From GCA-2688775 sp035288865 (GTDB taxonomy: Archaea > Nanobdellota > Nanobdellia > Woesearchaeales > GW2011-AR4): a stretch of 38,527 bases of DNA. The position numbers were made by a program, and so were the translations under genes. The notes under the pieces are model-generated. The model worked only from the letters and a program-made list of their open reading frames with translations, made no database searches and was not told the origin of the DNA. The stretch's first letter is position 1. Each line of letters begins with the position of its first letter. Location of the stretch: the NCBI GenBank assembly GCA_035288865.1, contig DATDZA010000027.1:1-38527 (forward strand). Reading direction: 5' to 3'. Shown here in pieces: positions 17,956 to 26,417 of the stretch.

Positions 17956-18993
17956 ATGTTCGACGAAGTCATCAAAAAAATTCTGGAATCAATAAATGAA
18001 AAATCAATGCTGACAGAAATGTACCCTAAATTCTCAGGGGAAGGATACCGCGCGCATAAGATTGACGTTAAAAATTTTCACGAAATAAAAAAATCAAATT
18101 CTGATAAGAAAATTGCCTTTATTGACGGGGGAAATGCTGAAATATTAGGTTCTGCTAATTTTTCTTTAAATTTAATAAGGGTATGCTTTATTGTTTATAA
18201 AAATAATAAAAAGATTTTATCTAAAAGATTTGATATTTTTTCTTTTATCAAGGCGGTAAATGAAAATAATGAAATATGCTACGAGGCATCTTTTTTCAAC
18301 GTAGGGAATTCAATAAGTATTGATGAAATATCTTTCAGCTCTTTTGACCACACACTGATGAACGGAATAAACCGGGCTGAGATAGGCAGCGCAGCCAATG
18401 CTATAAGGAGGTTTGTCGAGCTTAAAATAGCTAAATCAATAAGCGACAGCAAATCGGCTGATGTAATAGTTCTTGATGGAAACCTTCAAAGCACCATGAC
18501 CCATGAAAATAAATATTTGAATGATTTGTATGAATCCTGCAGCGAAAATAATGTTATTCTAAGCGCGATCAGTAAGACTAATTCATTGTTTACAGACAAT
18601 GGAAATCTGTTAAGTGCTGTCTTGATGGGCATTTCAAAACTACCTGTTTGGTATTACCATCCGATTGCTGAAATAAATAACCATAATCATAAAGCAGAAT
18701 TGTTTTTTGCAAAGTTTCATTTAAAATCAAAATATGTTTTCAGTTTTGAAATTTTTAACATTCAGAAGATGATAGCTGATAAGGTTATAAATGAACTTGC
18801 CTCAAACTGCTGCGACCCGATATTTGTCGGCTACCCTTATGGATTGGTGGAAGCTGACAGAATTGCACGAGTTTCAAACCAGGAAAAAGAATCTCTGAAA
18901 ACAATGTTTTTGGTAAAACTTAGAAACAAAAATATTGAGAAATATTTGAACGCAGCAAATGCGCATGAGATTCTGGATAAGATAAGTTTTTGA
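17956..18993 (+). CDS. nurA: NurA-domain nuclease
   Basis: The 345-aa protein shows the NurA pattern: AFIDGGNAEI near residue 54-63 (first metal-binding aspartate), IVLDGNLQS near 171-179 (second), AISKTNSL (conserved lysine), and the C-terminal GYPYGLVEADRIARVS that is typical of the family. NurA works with the HerA translocase and Mre11-Rad50 in resecting DNA ends in archaea. herA is not in this window. It lies 40 bp downstream of the NAD-kinase-like gene on the same strand and may be cotranscribed with it. Confidence 0.85.
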   Translation: MFDEVIKKILESINEKSMLTEMYPKFSGEGYRAHKIDVKNFHEIKKSNSDKKIAFIDGGNAEILGSANFSLNLIRVCFIVYKNNKKILSKRFDIFSFIKAVNENNEICYEASFFNVGNSISIDEISFSSFDHTLMNGINRAEIGSAANAIRRFVELKIAKSISDSKSADVIVLDGNLQSTMTHENKYLNDLYESCSENNVILSAISKTNSLFTDNGNLLSAVLMGISKLPVWYYHPIAEINNHNHKAELFFAKFHLKSKYVFSFEIFNIQKMIADKVINELASNCCDPIFVGYPYGLVEADRIARVSNQEKESLKTMFLVKLRNKNIEKYLNAANAHEILDKISF

Positions 18994-19103
18994 TAAAATT
19001 AAATAGATAAAGTCAAAAGTTTTGATTTAATTTTTAGTCTTTCTAATTTTGATGACTGATTATAAAAAACAATACTTTTGTCAGCTACTAAAAAACAACA
19101 AAC

Positions 19104-19111
19104 TATATAAA
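19104..19111 (+). promoter_or_regulatory. TATA box of the second PfkB kinase
   Basis: TATATAAA centred 27 nt before the ATG at 19134. With the GGTGA motif at 19124-19128 it favours that ATG over the in-frame GTG at 19125. Confidence 0.6.
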
Positions 19112-19133
19112 CTTCTAATTCAAGGTGAAATTT

Positions 19134-20117
19134 ATGTACGATGTAATTACAGTTGGCAGCGCTACTGTCGATGTTTTCGCGAAAACACATTTCTCAGAAT
19201 TGATAAAAATAATAGACCCTAAAGGGGAAACTGATTTGATTGCTTTCCCAAGCGGTTCTAAGATTTTAATCGATGATTTGGAATTTACAGTTGGAGGCGG
19301 CGGTACAAATACAGCTGTTGCCTTGTCGAGGCTCGGACATAAAGTTGGGTTTCTTGGAAAGCTCGGGCAAGGAACGAATTCTGATTTTATCCATAAAAAT
19401 CTGATGACGGAAAAAATTGATTTATTGTGCGCGCATGGAAAAGGAAATGCAGGATATTCTGTAATTCTTGATTCTCTTGACCATGATAGGACAATTTTAA
19501 CTTATAAGGGAATAAATGATGAATTGAAAATTAACGACGTCCCATTTAAAAAAATAAAATCCAAATGGTTTTATTTTTGTGCAATGATGGGTAAATCGTT
19601 TGAAACTTTAGGAAAAATTGCTGAATTTGCGAAGAAAAATAAAATAAAAATCGCATTTAACCCAAGCACGTATCTTGCTCAGAAAGGAAGCAGGTACCTT
19701 AAGAATATTTTAATCAGAACTGACTTCTTAGTTTTGAACAAGGAAGAGGCCGAATTATTGGTTGGAAACGGCACTCCTGAAAGGATGCTCTTTAAGCTTA
19801 AAGACCTTGGACCGAAAATTGTTGTGATTACAGACGGAAAAAATAAACTATATGCAATTGATGGTTTACATATCTATTCTGCATTTCCGCCTCCGGTTAA
19901 AATAATTGATGCAACCGGGGCAGGAGACGCTTTTGCGTCCTCATTTTTATGCGGACTTTTAAAAAACAAAGATACGGAATTTGCAATCAAGCTTGGAATT
20001 ATAAACGCGCAGTCTGTTGTGTCTCATTACGGCGCCAAGAACATTCTGCTGAGCTACCAGGAAGCGATTAAAATAATGAAGAAATTTAAAGTTAAAATTA
20101 ATAAGAAAAAAATTTAG
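19134..20117 (+). CDS. PfkB-family (ribokinase-like) sugar kinase
   Basis: The protein of 327 aa has the full PfkB layout: ITVGSATVDVF at the N-terminus, FTVGGGGTNTAVALSRLG (signature 1, sugar-binding GG), NKEEAELLVG, and IDATGAGDAFASSFL (signature 2, catalytic Asp). It phosphorylates a sugar or nucleoside with ATP; ribokinase or a related kinase is likely, but the substrate is not decided. The frame opens with GTG at 19125, but ATG at 19134 has a GGTGA Shine-Dalgarno-like motif 5 nt before it and a TATA box at the right distance. Its stop codon overlaps the stop of the convergent pcm gene by 4 nt. It is only distantly similar to the PfkB protein at 4394-5293. Confidence 0.9.
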   Translation: MYDVITVGSATVDVFAKTHFSELIKIIDPKGETDLIAFPSGSKILIDDLEFTVGGGGTNTAVALSRLGHKVGFLGKLGQGTNSDFIHKNLMTEKIDLLCAHGKGNAGYSVILDSLDHDRTILTYKGINDELKINDVPFKKIKSKWFYFCAMMGKSFETLGKIAEFAKKNKIKIAFNPSTYLAQKGSRYLKNILIRTDFLVLNKEEAELLVGNGTPERMLFKLKDLGPKIVVITDGKNKLYAIDGLHIYSAFPPPVKIIDATGAGDAFASSFLCGLLKNKDTEFAIKLGIINAQSVVSHYGAKNILLSYQEAIKIMKKFKVKINKKKI

Positions 20118-20752
20118 CTATGGCCGTATCTTCCCTTTAACGGAACAAACATAAACTGCCCAATTTCTTCCTGTATTAACCTGCTGCCTTTCTTAATTCC
20201 TTTTATCATTATTTGCTCATTTAAATCTCCGACTGGAATTATGATAATTCCATTTTCCTTTAACTGGCTTAGGAGGAATTTTGGAATTTTGGGACATGCT
20301 GCAGTCACGATTATCCTGTCATACGGCGCATCTTTTGCGTATCCTTTTGAGCCGTCGTGCTTTATTAATTCTATATTTTTTATTTTTAATTTCTCAATAT
20401 TGTTTTTTGCAAATTCAGCTAATTCCTGAATTATCTCTGTTGAAATAACTTTTCCATTATTACCGACAATTTTTGATATTATCGCTGCCTGATATCCTGA
20501 CCCAGAGCCGACTTCTAGAACTTTATGGCCTTTTTTTAATTCCAGCGCTTCGGTCATTATAATTACTGTTGTCGGCTGTGAAATTGTCTGGCCTTCTCCA
20601 ATTGGAAGAGGATAATCGCCGTAAGCCTCTTCTTTTCTGTCTTTTAGAAACGCTTCTCTCGGGATTTTTTTGAAAGCGTCAATTACTTTTTTGTCTTTTA
20701 TTACGCCTAAAGAAATCCAATGTTCAATTAATTTTTGTTTTTGGCTCATCAA
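20114..20752 (-). CDS. pcm: Protein-L-isoaspartate O-methyltransferase
   Basis: The 212-aa enzyme methylates isoaspartyl residues in damaged proteins using SAM. Markers are the N-terminal REAFLKDRKEEAYGDYPLPIG, GQTISQP, the SAM-binding motif VLEVGSGSGYQAAI, the VISTEI segment and a C-terminal MFVPLKGRYG. Length and order match archaeal PCMT. The gene is convergent with the PfkB kinase; the two stop codons overlap. Confidence 0.95.
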   Translation of the reverse strand: MMSQKQKLIEHWISLGVIKDKKVIDAFKKIPREAFLKDRKEEAYGDYPLPIGEGQTISQPTTVIIMTEALELKKGHKVLEVGSGSGYQAAIISKIVGNNGKVISTEIIQELAEFAKNNIEKLKIKNIELIKHDGSKGYAKDAPYDRIIVTAACPKIPKFLLSQLKENGIIIIPVGDLNEQIMIKGIKKGSRLIQEEIGQFMFVPLKGRYGHS

Positions 20753-20800
20753 TATTATAAAAGCTGAAGTAGAATAAAAAGTTTATTGAAAATGTTGGGA

Positions 20801-21109
20801 TTATTCCAAAGAAACTAAAACATCATTGCCCTCAACTTTAACTTCATATGCAGCTACATGCTGGTTTGGAATGGTGAGGCACGATCCATTCTTGACATTA
20901 TAGCGCCAGCCGTGCAACGGGCACGACACAACATCTCCCTCAAGAAATCCCTCTCCTAACGGGCCGCCCTTGTGCCTGCAGATATTGTTTATTGCAAAAA
21001 ATTCCCCGTCTACGTTGAACAATGCAACCTGCTCTCCGTTGACTTCAACAACTTTATTTCCCCCTGGCTGCAAATCATTAACGCTGGCTACTTTCACGAA
21101 ATTTGACAT
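20801..21109 (-). CDS. Small Rieske [2Fe-2S] ferredoxin
   Basis: The 102-aa protein is a single Rieske domain. C44/H46 (CRHKGG) and C63/H66 (CPLHGW) are the cluster ligands. It has no signal peptide or membrane anchor, so it is a soluble electron carrier of the type that serves ring-hydroxylating oxygenases or NirD-like reductases. No oxygenase or reductase partner is adjacent. GGTGG lies just before the ATG, and a TATA box (minus strand, about 21141-21149) lies 36 nt upstream. Confidence 0.92.
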   Translation of the reverse strand: MSNFVKVASVNDLQPGGNKVVEVNGEQVALFNVDGEFFAINNICRHKGGPLGEGFLEGDVVSCPLHGWRYNVKNGSCLTIPNQHVAAYEVKVEGNDVLVSLE

Positions 21110-21186
21110 TGAACCACCTTATTCGATGAAATAAAAATTTGTATATAAATGTTTTTGTTGGATGTGATATGCTGTTATGTTCTTTT

Positions 21187-21254
21187 CCAGTTACGAAGTT
21201 CTGGAAACTTGCGTCCGCAAAGTTCAAAAAGACTTTCGTATCAAGGACGAAGTC
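21187..21254. other. Three consecutive small hairpins in an intergenic region
   Basis: CCAG...CTGG (21187-21204), AACTTGCG...CGCAAAGTT (about 21206-21224) and GACTTTCGT...ACGAAGTC (about 21231-21254) can each fold. The gap 21110-21283 otherwise holds only the Rieske promoter and two very short plus-strand frames. The last two hairpins overlap the left inverted repeat of the neighbouring lipoprotein gene. Confidence 0.4.
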
Positions 21255-21287
21255 CAATCAACTAAAAGAATTAAGAGCCCGAACTAA
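21220..21287. repeat. Left inverted-repeat segments flanking the lipoprotein gene
   Basis: Two blocks here recur as reverse complements at 22153-22203. AAGTTCAAAAAGACTTTC (21220-21237) corresponds to 22180-22203 with a 6-nt insertion there. CCCGAACTAA (21278-21287) matches 22153-22162 exactly. The second block overlaps the stop codon of the enclosed gene. Confidence 0.6.
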
Positions 21288-22087
21288 GTAATCATACAAG
21301 GTTGGTCGTAGTAATCAATAATTTTTCCACTAGTTAAACTTATAGAAGCTTGTGGGCATACTTTATTATCTATGTTGCCACGTGCCCTTATTACAAAATC
21401 CCTATAAAAACCAATTTGATTTGGAATCAAGGTTTTTTCTTTTTTAGTTAATGTTTTTATGGCATCTTCACAAGATATAATTGTATCAACAATTTTTCCA
21501 TGGTTTTTTAATTCATTGATATCTTTTTTGTCTTCATGATTTCTGATATAGTCTATATCGATTTCCCAAGCAATACCAATATCTGTTTTTGTTCTATCGG
21601 GAATATTTATGTACCTATCAATATTATTTTTAATTTCATTAAACGAGAAGTACTCATCAGAATCTTGATTTTTGATAAGAAATCCGCCTTTCATTGGAAT
21701 ATTAACCCAATCGATAATAAAGAAATAATTTATCTGAAGATATTTATCTTTATTTGGATTTGGATCATTAACCCAATCAGGATTATTTAGATGAGGAACA
21801 TCAATTATTGAATCCGATTCAATTCTGATATGATTGTTAAAATATTCTTCAGTTATTTGATTATATTGAATAAAATAATCTTTCCAAATTTTTAAGAATT
21901 CTTTATTTTGACTCTGTTCAATATATGCATTGGGCAGGTTTAATGATTTTAATTCTTGAGTTTTAATGCTCATTTTATTGCAGAACTCAATATTATTTTC
22001 TAACTTTGAACTTCCTTTGTCATCAATATTATTGGCACATCCACTTGTTAACACAATACATAACATAAGAAATATTATTTTTTTCAT
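21284..22087 (-). CDS. Predicted lipoprotein of unknown function
   Basis: The frame extends to an ATG at 22129, but the ATG at 22087 begins MKKIIFLMLCIVLTSGCANN, a signal peptide with an LTSGC lipobox. A TATA box (22113-22125) lies inside the longer frame at the correct distance, so 22087 is chosen (267 aa). The mature part is hydrophilic, Asn/Lys/Ile-rich, with WVNDPNPNKDKY and a C-terminal CPQASISLTSG segment. I do not recognise a family. The protein should be anchored outside the cell membrane by its lipidated cysteine. The gene is bounded by inverted-repeat segments and may be a recent insertion. Confidence 0.72.
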   Translation of the reverse strand: MKKIIFLMLCIVLTSGCANNIDDKGSSKLENNIEFCNKMSIKTQELKSLNLPNAYIEQSQNKEFLKIWKDYFIQYNQITEEYFNNHIRIESDSIIDVPHLNNPDWVNDPNPNKDKYLQINYFFIIDWVNIPMKGGFLIKNQDSDEYFSFNEIKNNIDRYINIPDRTKTDIGIAWEIDIDYIRNHEDKKDINELKNHGKIVDTIISCEDAIKTLTKKEKTLIPNQIGFYRDFVIRARGNIDNKVCPQASISLTSGKIIDYYDQPCMIT

Positions 22088-22112
22088 TTTTAATTCATAT
22101 TGTATCCTATAG

Positions 22113-22125
22113 TATTTATATATTT
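22113..22125 (-). promoter_or_regulatory. TATA box of the lipoprotein gene
   Basis: The minus strand reads AAATATATAAATA, about 31 nt before the ATG at 22087. It rules against the longer start at 22129. Confidence 0.55.
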
Positions 22126-22152
22126 CCATTGATTCAAATTCATTTTAAAAGT

Positions 22153-22203
22153 TTAGTTCGGGACTCCTTAGCATTTTTGGAAAGTCTTTTTTGAATTGAA
22201 CTT
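22153..22203. repeat. Right inverted-repeat segments flanking the lipoprotein gene
   Basis: TTAGTTCGGG (22153-22162) and the 24-nt block at 22180-22203 (starting GAAAGTCTTTTTTG, ending GAACTT) are the reverse complements of the left blocks, in the order expected of terminal inverted repeats. Spacing between blocks differs (40 nt left, 17 nt right). Confidence 0.6.
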
Positions 22204-22344
22204 AACAAATATTCAAATAGAATTATTATTAAAGGGAAGTCTCGTGAATTATCAAGATGGAATTTGATTATAATTTTGTATTTTCAAATCACAACCTTTA
22301 AATAACTAAGATTTTAATATGAACCCTTAAAAGAGGTGCATAGT

Positions 22345-24765
22345 TTGAAATCTGACAAATCAAAAAAGTTTGTTCTGTGGTTTAATGAATTAAGCATTGA
22401 AGATGTGCCTCTAGTCGGCGGCAAGAACGCTTCTCTCGGCGAAATGTACAGGAACTTAAGCGGCAAGGGAGTTAAAATACCAAATGGATTTGCAGTTACC
22501 GCGTACGCTTATGATTATCTTCTTGAAAAAGCAAAAATCAAGGATGAGATAAAAAAAGTTCTTGGAGGGTTAAACACCTCAAATATGAAAAATCTGAGCG
22601 ACAGGGGAAGAAAAGTTCGCGAGATTATCTTTAAAGCAGAGTTTCCAAAAGAATTAACCGATGAAATTTTTGCATCTTACAGAAAGCTGTGCAAAGAATA
22701 TGGCGCACATACAGATGTAGCAGTCCGAAGCTCGGCAACTGCGGAAGATTTGCCTGATGCAAGCTTTGCAGGCCAGCAGGAGACATATTTGAATATAAGG
22801 GGCGAGGGTGCATTAATTGATGCGTGCAAGAGATGCTTTGCCTCATTATTCACCAACAGGGCAATTTCTTATCGGGTAGACAAGCATTTTGACCATTTTA
22901 AAGTAGCGCTGTCAATTGGAGTACAGAAAATGGTGCGTAGTGATAAAGCGTGCTCTGGAGTTATGTTTTCAATTGATACTGAGAGCGGATTCAAGGATGC
23001 TGTTTTGATTAATGGTGCGTACGGATTAGGGGAGAATGTTGTTTTAGGGGCCGTCAATCCCGATCAATTTTATGTTTTCAAGCCGACTTTGAAAAAAGGA
23101 TTCAGGCCTATTCTCAGCAAGAAGCTCGGAAGCAAGAAAATTAAGATGATTTATAGCGAGCACGGGTTCAAACATTCAACTGAAAATGTTGATGTGCAAT
23201 ATGAGGCAAGATTTAAATTTGTGCTAAATGATGATGAGATTTTGAAGCTTGCAAAATGGGCTTGCATCATTGAGGATTATTATTCCGCGAAAGCAAAAAA
23301 ATTCAAGCCCATGGATATGGAATGGGCAAAGGACGGAATTACTGGGGAATTATTTATCGTACAAGCCCGCCCGGAAACCGTACAGAGCCAGAGAAATTTT
23401 AATATCCTTGAAGAATACTTTTTGAAAGAAAAAGGGCAGGTAATTCTTACTGGCTTAAGCGTCGGAACAAAAATCGGCGCCGGAAAAGCACATGTGATTA
23501 AGAGTGCGGAAGATATTGGCGGGTTCAAGCCGGGAGAAATCCTAATTACGGAAAAAACAGACCCTGACTGGGAGCCGATAATGAAAATTGCATCTGCCAT
23601 TGTCACAAACAGGGGCGGCAGAACGGCGCATGCAGCAATAATTGCGCGTGAGTTGGGAATTCCTGCAATTGTCGGCACAGAGAACGGAACTGAGATTGTA
23701 AAGACCGGAACTGATGTCACAATTAGCTGTGCTGAAGGCGAAGTCGGAAAAGTCTACAAAGGCAATCTGAAATTTGACATCAAGAAAATTGATCTGAAAA
23801 AATTAACACGCCCGAAGACAATGATTATGATGAATGTCGGCAATCCTGACAGCGCTTTTGATTTTTCTTTCATCCCAAATGACGGGGTTGGGCTGGCAAG
23901 GGAAGAATTTATCATCAGCTCCTACATAAAAGTTCATCCGCTCGCGCTGCTGCATTATGACAAATTAAAAGATAAAAAGGTTAAGGACGCAATTGACGAA
24001 TTAACTTTTTCCTACAAGAGCAGAGTGGATTTTTTTATTGAAAAACTTGCGCAGGGAGTTGCAATGATTGGAGCTGCTTTTTACCCAAAACCGGTAATTG
24101 TTAGGATGTCGGACTTTAAGTCCAATGAATATGCAAATCTTATCGGCGGAACGGAATTTGAGCCGCATGAGGAAAATCCCATGATTGGGTGGAGGGGTGC
24201 TTCAAGATATTACACCGGAAATTACCGCGAAGCTTTCGGACTGGAATGCATGGCTATGAAAAAAGCGCGGGAGGAAATGGGACTGAATAATATTAAGTTA
24301 ATGGTTCCATTCTGCAGGACTGTTGATGAGGGAAAATCAGTTATTGCGGAGATGAAAAAATACGGATTGATTCAGGGAAAAAATGGTTTGGAAATTTATG
24401 TTATGTGTGAGATTCCCTCAAATGTTGTCCTGGCTGATGATTTCGCGAAAATATTTGACGGATTTTCGATTGGGAGCAATGATTTGACGCAATTGACACT
24501 TGGCTTAGATAGGGATTCTGAATTAGTTTCGAGGCTTTATGATGAAATGAATCCAGCTGTTCAGAGATTAATTTTTGAGGCTATACATAAATGCAAGAGA
24601 AATGGTGTTAAAATAGGATTGTGCGGGCAAGGACCATCTGATAAAATTGAATTTGCAGAATTCTTGGTCAAATGCGGGATTGACTCAATTTCCCTGAATC
24701 CGGATACTGTTATTAAGACTACGGTGGCTATAGCTGCCTTGGAGAAGAAATTAAAGAAAAAATAG
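22345..24765 (+). CDS. ppsA: Phosphoenolpyruvate synthase (pyruvate, water dikinase)
   Basis: The enzyme makes PEP from pyruvate, ATP and water, the entry to gluconeogenesis. From the TTG start it is 806 aa. The N-terminal ATP-grasp domain opens with LVGGKNASLGEM and contains VRSSATAEDLPDASFAGQQE. The phosphohistidine swivel domain has GGRTAHAAIIARELG with H429. The C-terminal PEP-binding barrel ends with LCGQGPSD and the catalytic C760. An in-frame GTG lies at 22336, but GAGGTG at 22334-22338 is a good Shine-Dalgarno sequence for the TTG at 22345. A TATA-like CCTTTAAATA near 22300 precedes it. Its stop is one base from the convergent trmG10 stop. Confidence 0.95.
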   Translation: MKSDKSKKFVLWFNELSIEDVPLVGGKNASLGEMYRNLSGKGVKIPNGFAVTAYAYDYLLEKAKIKDEIKKVLGGLNTSNMKNLSDRGRKVREIIFKAEFPKELTDEIFASYRKLCKEYGAHTDVAVRSSATAEDLPDASFAGQQETYLNIRGEGALIDACKRCFASLFTNRAISYRVDKHFDHFKVALSIGVQKMVRSDKACSGVMFSIDTESGFKDAVLINGAYGLGENVVLGAVNPDQFYVFKPTLKKGFRPILSKKLGSKKIKMIYSEHGFKHSTENVDVQYEARFKFVLNDDEILKLAKWACIIEDYYSAKAKKFKPMDMEWAKDGITGELFIVQARPETVQSQRNFNILEEYFLKEKGQVILTGLSVGTKIGAGKAHVIKSAEDIGGFKPGEILITEKTDPDWEPIMKIASAIVTNRGGRTAHAAIIARELGIPAIVGTENGTEIVKTGTDVTISCAEGEVGKVYKGNLKFDIKKIDLKKLTRPKTMIMMNVGNPDSAFDFSFIPNDGVGLAREEFIISSYIKVHPLALLHYDKLKDKKVKDAIDELTFSYKSRVDFFIEKLAQGVAMIGAAFYPKPVIVRMSDFKSNEYANLIGGTEFEPHEENPMIGWRGASRYYTGNYREAFGLECMAMKKAREEMGLNNIKLMVPFCRTVDEGKSVIAEMKKYGLIQGKNGLEIYVMCEIPSNVVLADDFAKIFDGFSIGSNDLTQLTLGLDRDSELVSRLYDEMNPAVQRLIFEAIHKCKRNGVKIGLCGQGPSDKIEFAEFLVKCGIDSISLNPDTVIKTTVAIAALEKKLKKK

Positions 24766-24766
24766 T

Positions 24767-25885
24767 TTATTTTATCTTTACGATCTTCCTAGTCAAACTG
24801 CGGTGGACATAATCAGAGAATTCCTTTTCAATTTCAAATTTTGATAATTTCAGCAATTTTCTGTAATCCACGTAGCTTGGAAAAACAATGACTGCCTTTT
24901 TCTTCAGTTTCTTTCTTAGATTTTTCAAAAATGACAAATAAAATTTTTCAAGATTTTCATAAAAATCCTTTTTTTGTATTTTTAGGTTTAATCTGTATTT
25001 TTTCCAGTTTTCCTCGTCAAAATCGGTCATTGCGGTTGAATTCAGCCCGTAAGGCAGGTCAGTGACCAGAGAGTCAAATTTTTCATCTATATTTAATGCG
25101 TTTTTTGTTTTAATTTTGTAATTTTTTATTTTATAATATTCTAAATTTTGAGTGCAGCCTTTTATCATGATTTTATTTATGTCATAGCCTATTGATTTAA
25201 TATTCATCATCCCCGCTTCGATAAGAAAACCGCCGGTTCCGCAGAATGGGTCTAATAAGATTTCATTTTCTTCGATTTCACTTAAATTTACCAGCGCCCT
25301 TGCTACTTTCGGATGGAGCGAGCTTGGATGAGGAAACGGTCTCATGTGCGATTTCCTCGAGTCAAAGTCATAGCCTATTTTTTTTATCAATAATCCGCAA
25401 TAAACTCTGCCATTGAAGAAAAATAGGTTAATTTCAGTTTTTGGATTCACAAGATTTACTTTGGGATTTTTTATCGAACGCCATAAATATCCCGCAAGAT
25501 TTTTTTCAGAAAGTTTTTTATTGTTATATCCAATTATCTTATTAATTAATTTTTTATTATTTTTTTTATTAATGGGATTTTTAACTGAAATCCCATCATT
25601 ATCCAGATTATATTTTCTTAGGCAGAAATTATCATTATAAACCGAATTCCAATCAAAATTTTTCATATTATTGACTAAATCATCAATTTTGCACTTAAAC
25701 AAGAATTCGTAAATATTCTTTGTCAAAGCCAGCCTTTTGGATATTTTATCAATGGATTTTTTATCATTTAATTCCAAAATTAATAATCTATTTTTTAATT
25801 TATAATTTTTGATGTACAACAGGCTAAGAATTTCTTCCGCACCTAAATCAATGTAATCTCCGGATAATAAGAAAATGTAATTCAT
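24767..25885 (-). CDS. tRNA (guanine-N2)-methyltransferase, TrmG10 type (THUMP domain)
   Basis: The 372-aa protein has an N-terminal THUMP-like RNA-binding region (about 1-150) and a Rossmann methyltransferase domain. Motif I is LLDPFCGTGGFLIEAG, the SAM-binding acidic residue is in SIGYDINKIM, and motif IV is TDLPYGLNS, the D-L-P-Y form used by guanine-N2 methyltransferases. RPFPHPSSLHPKVARALVN is also conserved in the family. Archaeal members methylate G10 of tRNA to m2G or m2,2G. Trm11 or Trm14 homologues are the alternatives; size and motif IV favour TrmG10. The gene is very Lys/Asn/Ile-rich. Confidence 0.88.
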   Translation of the reverse strand: MNYIFLLSGDYIDLGAEEILSLLYIKNYKLKNRLLILELNDKKSIDKISKRLALTKNIYEFLFKCKIDDLVNNMKNFDWNSVYNDNFCLRKYNLDNDGISVKNPINKKNNKKLINKIIGYNNKKLSEKNLAGYLWRSIKNPKVNLVNPKTEINLFFFNGRVYCGLLIKKIGYDFDSRKSHMRPFPHPSSLHPKVARALVNLSEIEENEILLDPFCGTGGFLIEAGMMNIKSIGYDINKIMIKGCTQNLEYYKIKNYKIKTKNALNIDEKFDSLVTDLPYGLNSTAMTDFDEENWKKYRLNLKIQKKDFYENLEKFYLSFLKNLRKKLKKKAVIVFPSYVDYRKLLKLSKFEIEKEFSDYVHRSLTRKIVKIK

Positions 25886-25991
25886 AAGATATAAGACATA
25901 TTGTGTAATAATAAATCTATCTTATTTTACTTTGATTTAAGTTAATTTCTTCGTTCTATAATCAATTAAGAATAACCAGATGAGCAAATTT

Positions 25992-26008
25992 ATATGCTCT
26001 AAGCATAT
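25992..26008. promoter_or_regulatory. Perfect inverted repeat upstream of the winged-helix gene
   Basis: ATATGCT-CTA-AGCATAT, 7-nt arms with 3-nt spacer. It lies about 25-40 nt upstream of the TATA box of the regulator gene, and in the divergent interval with the tRNA methyltransferase. Candidate autoregulatory site. Confidence 0.5.
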
Positions 26009-26032
26009 TTATTTTCTATATGGAAGCCAAAA

Positions 26033-26043
26033 TTATATAAATA
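26033..26043 (+). promoter_or_regulatory. TATA box of the winged-helix gene
   Basis: TTATATAAATA centred about 27 nt before the ATG at 26064, predicting a leaderless mRNA. Confidence 0.6.
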
Positions 26044-26063
26044 AGTAAAACATTACTGCTTCA

Positions 26064-26393
26064 ATGAAGAAAGGAAGGCCAGTCAAATCGGAAATAAGGC
26101 AGAATATAGTTGAGATACTGCATTTTGTGCAGAAGGGATATGGCTATGAGCTCTATAAAGTCTATGTATCTATATTTCCAAAAGTCACCCTAAGAAGCAT
26201 TTATTACCATTTAAAGAAAGGAATTGACCTTGGTGAATTCATAATTAACAAGATCGAGAAGGAAAAAGGAGACTATTCATGGGGCGGCGAGGCCGAGAAA
26301 ATATACTATGCCCTTGGCCCAAACGCAAAGCCAACAGGAAATGACCGAGTTAAAGAGTATGTTGATAACAAGGAAAAATCAAAGAGTTCTTAG
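26064..26393 (+). CDS. Small winged-helix DNA-binding protein
   Basis: The 109-aa basic protein starts KKGRPVKSEIRQNIVEIL, continues with GYGYELYKVYVSIFP and TLRSIYYHLKKGIDLGEF, and looks like a PadR/ArsR-type winged helix with the recognition helix at about 48-60. The N-terminal GRP resembles an AT-hook-like minor-groove contact. The C-terminal tail is charged. It probably binds DNA as a dimer. A perfect 17-nt inverted repeat lies upstream of its promoter. Small regulators of this kind are common in DPANN archaea. Target genes are not known. Confidence 0.75.
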   Translation: MKKGRPVKSEIRQNIVEILHFVQKGYGYELYKVYVSIFPKVTLRSIYYHLKKGIDLGEFIINKIEKEKGDYSWGGEAEKIYYALGPNAKPTGNDRVKEYVDNKEKSKSS

Positions 26394-26417
26394 ATTTTTA
26401 TTTTATGAACTAATAAA

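Noticed and set aside
21169..21291. Two short overlapping plus-strand frames (36 and 40 codons) in the gap before the lipoprotein gene
   Set aside because: They overlap hairpins and the inverted repeat, both frames are open over the same bases, and the nearby TATA box fits the Rieske gene on the other strand. No recognisable protein.
22336..22344. GTG start for ppsA three codons upstream of the TTG
   Set aside because: The GTG is part of the GAGGTG ribosome-binding sequence for the TTG at 22345.
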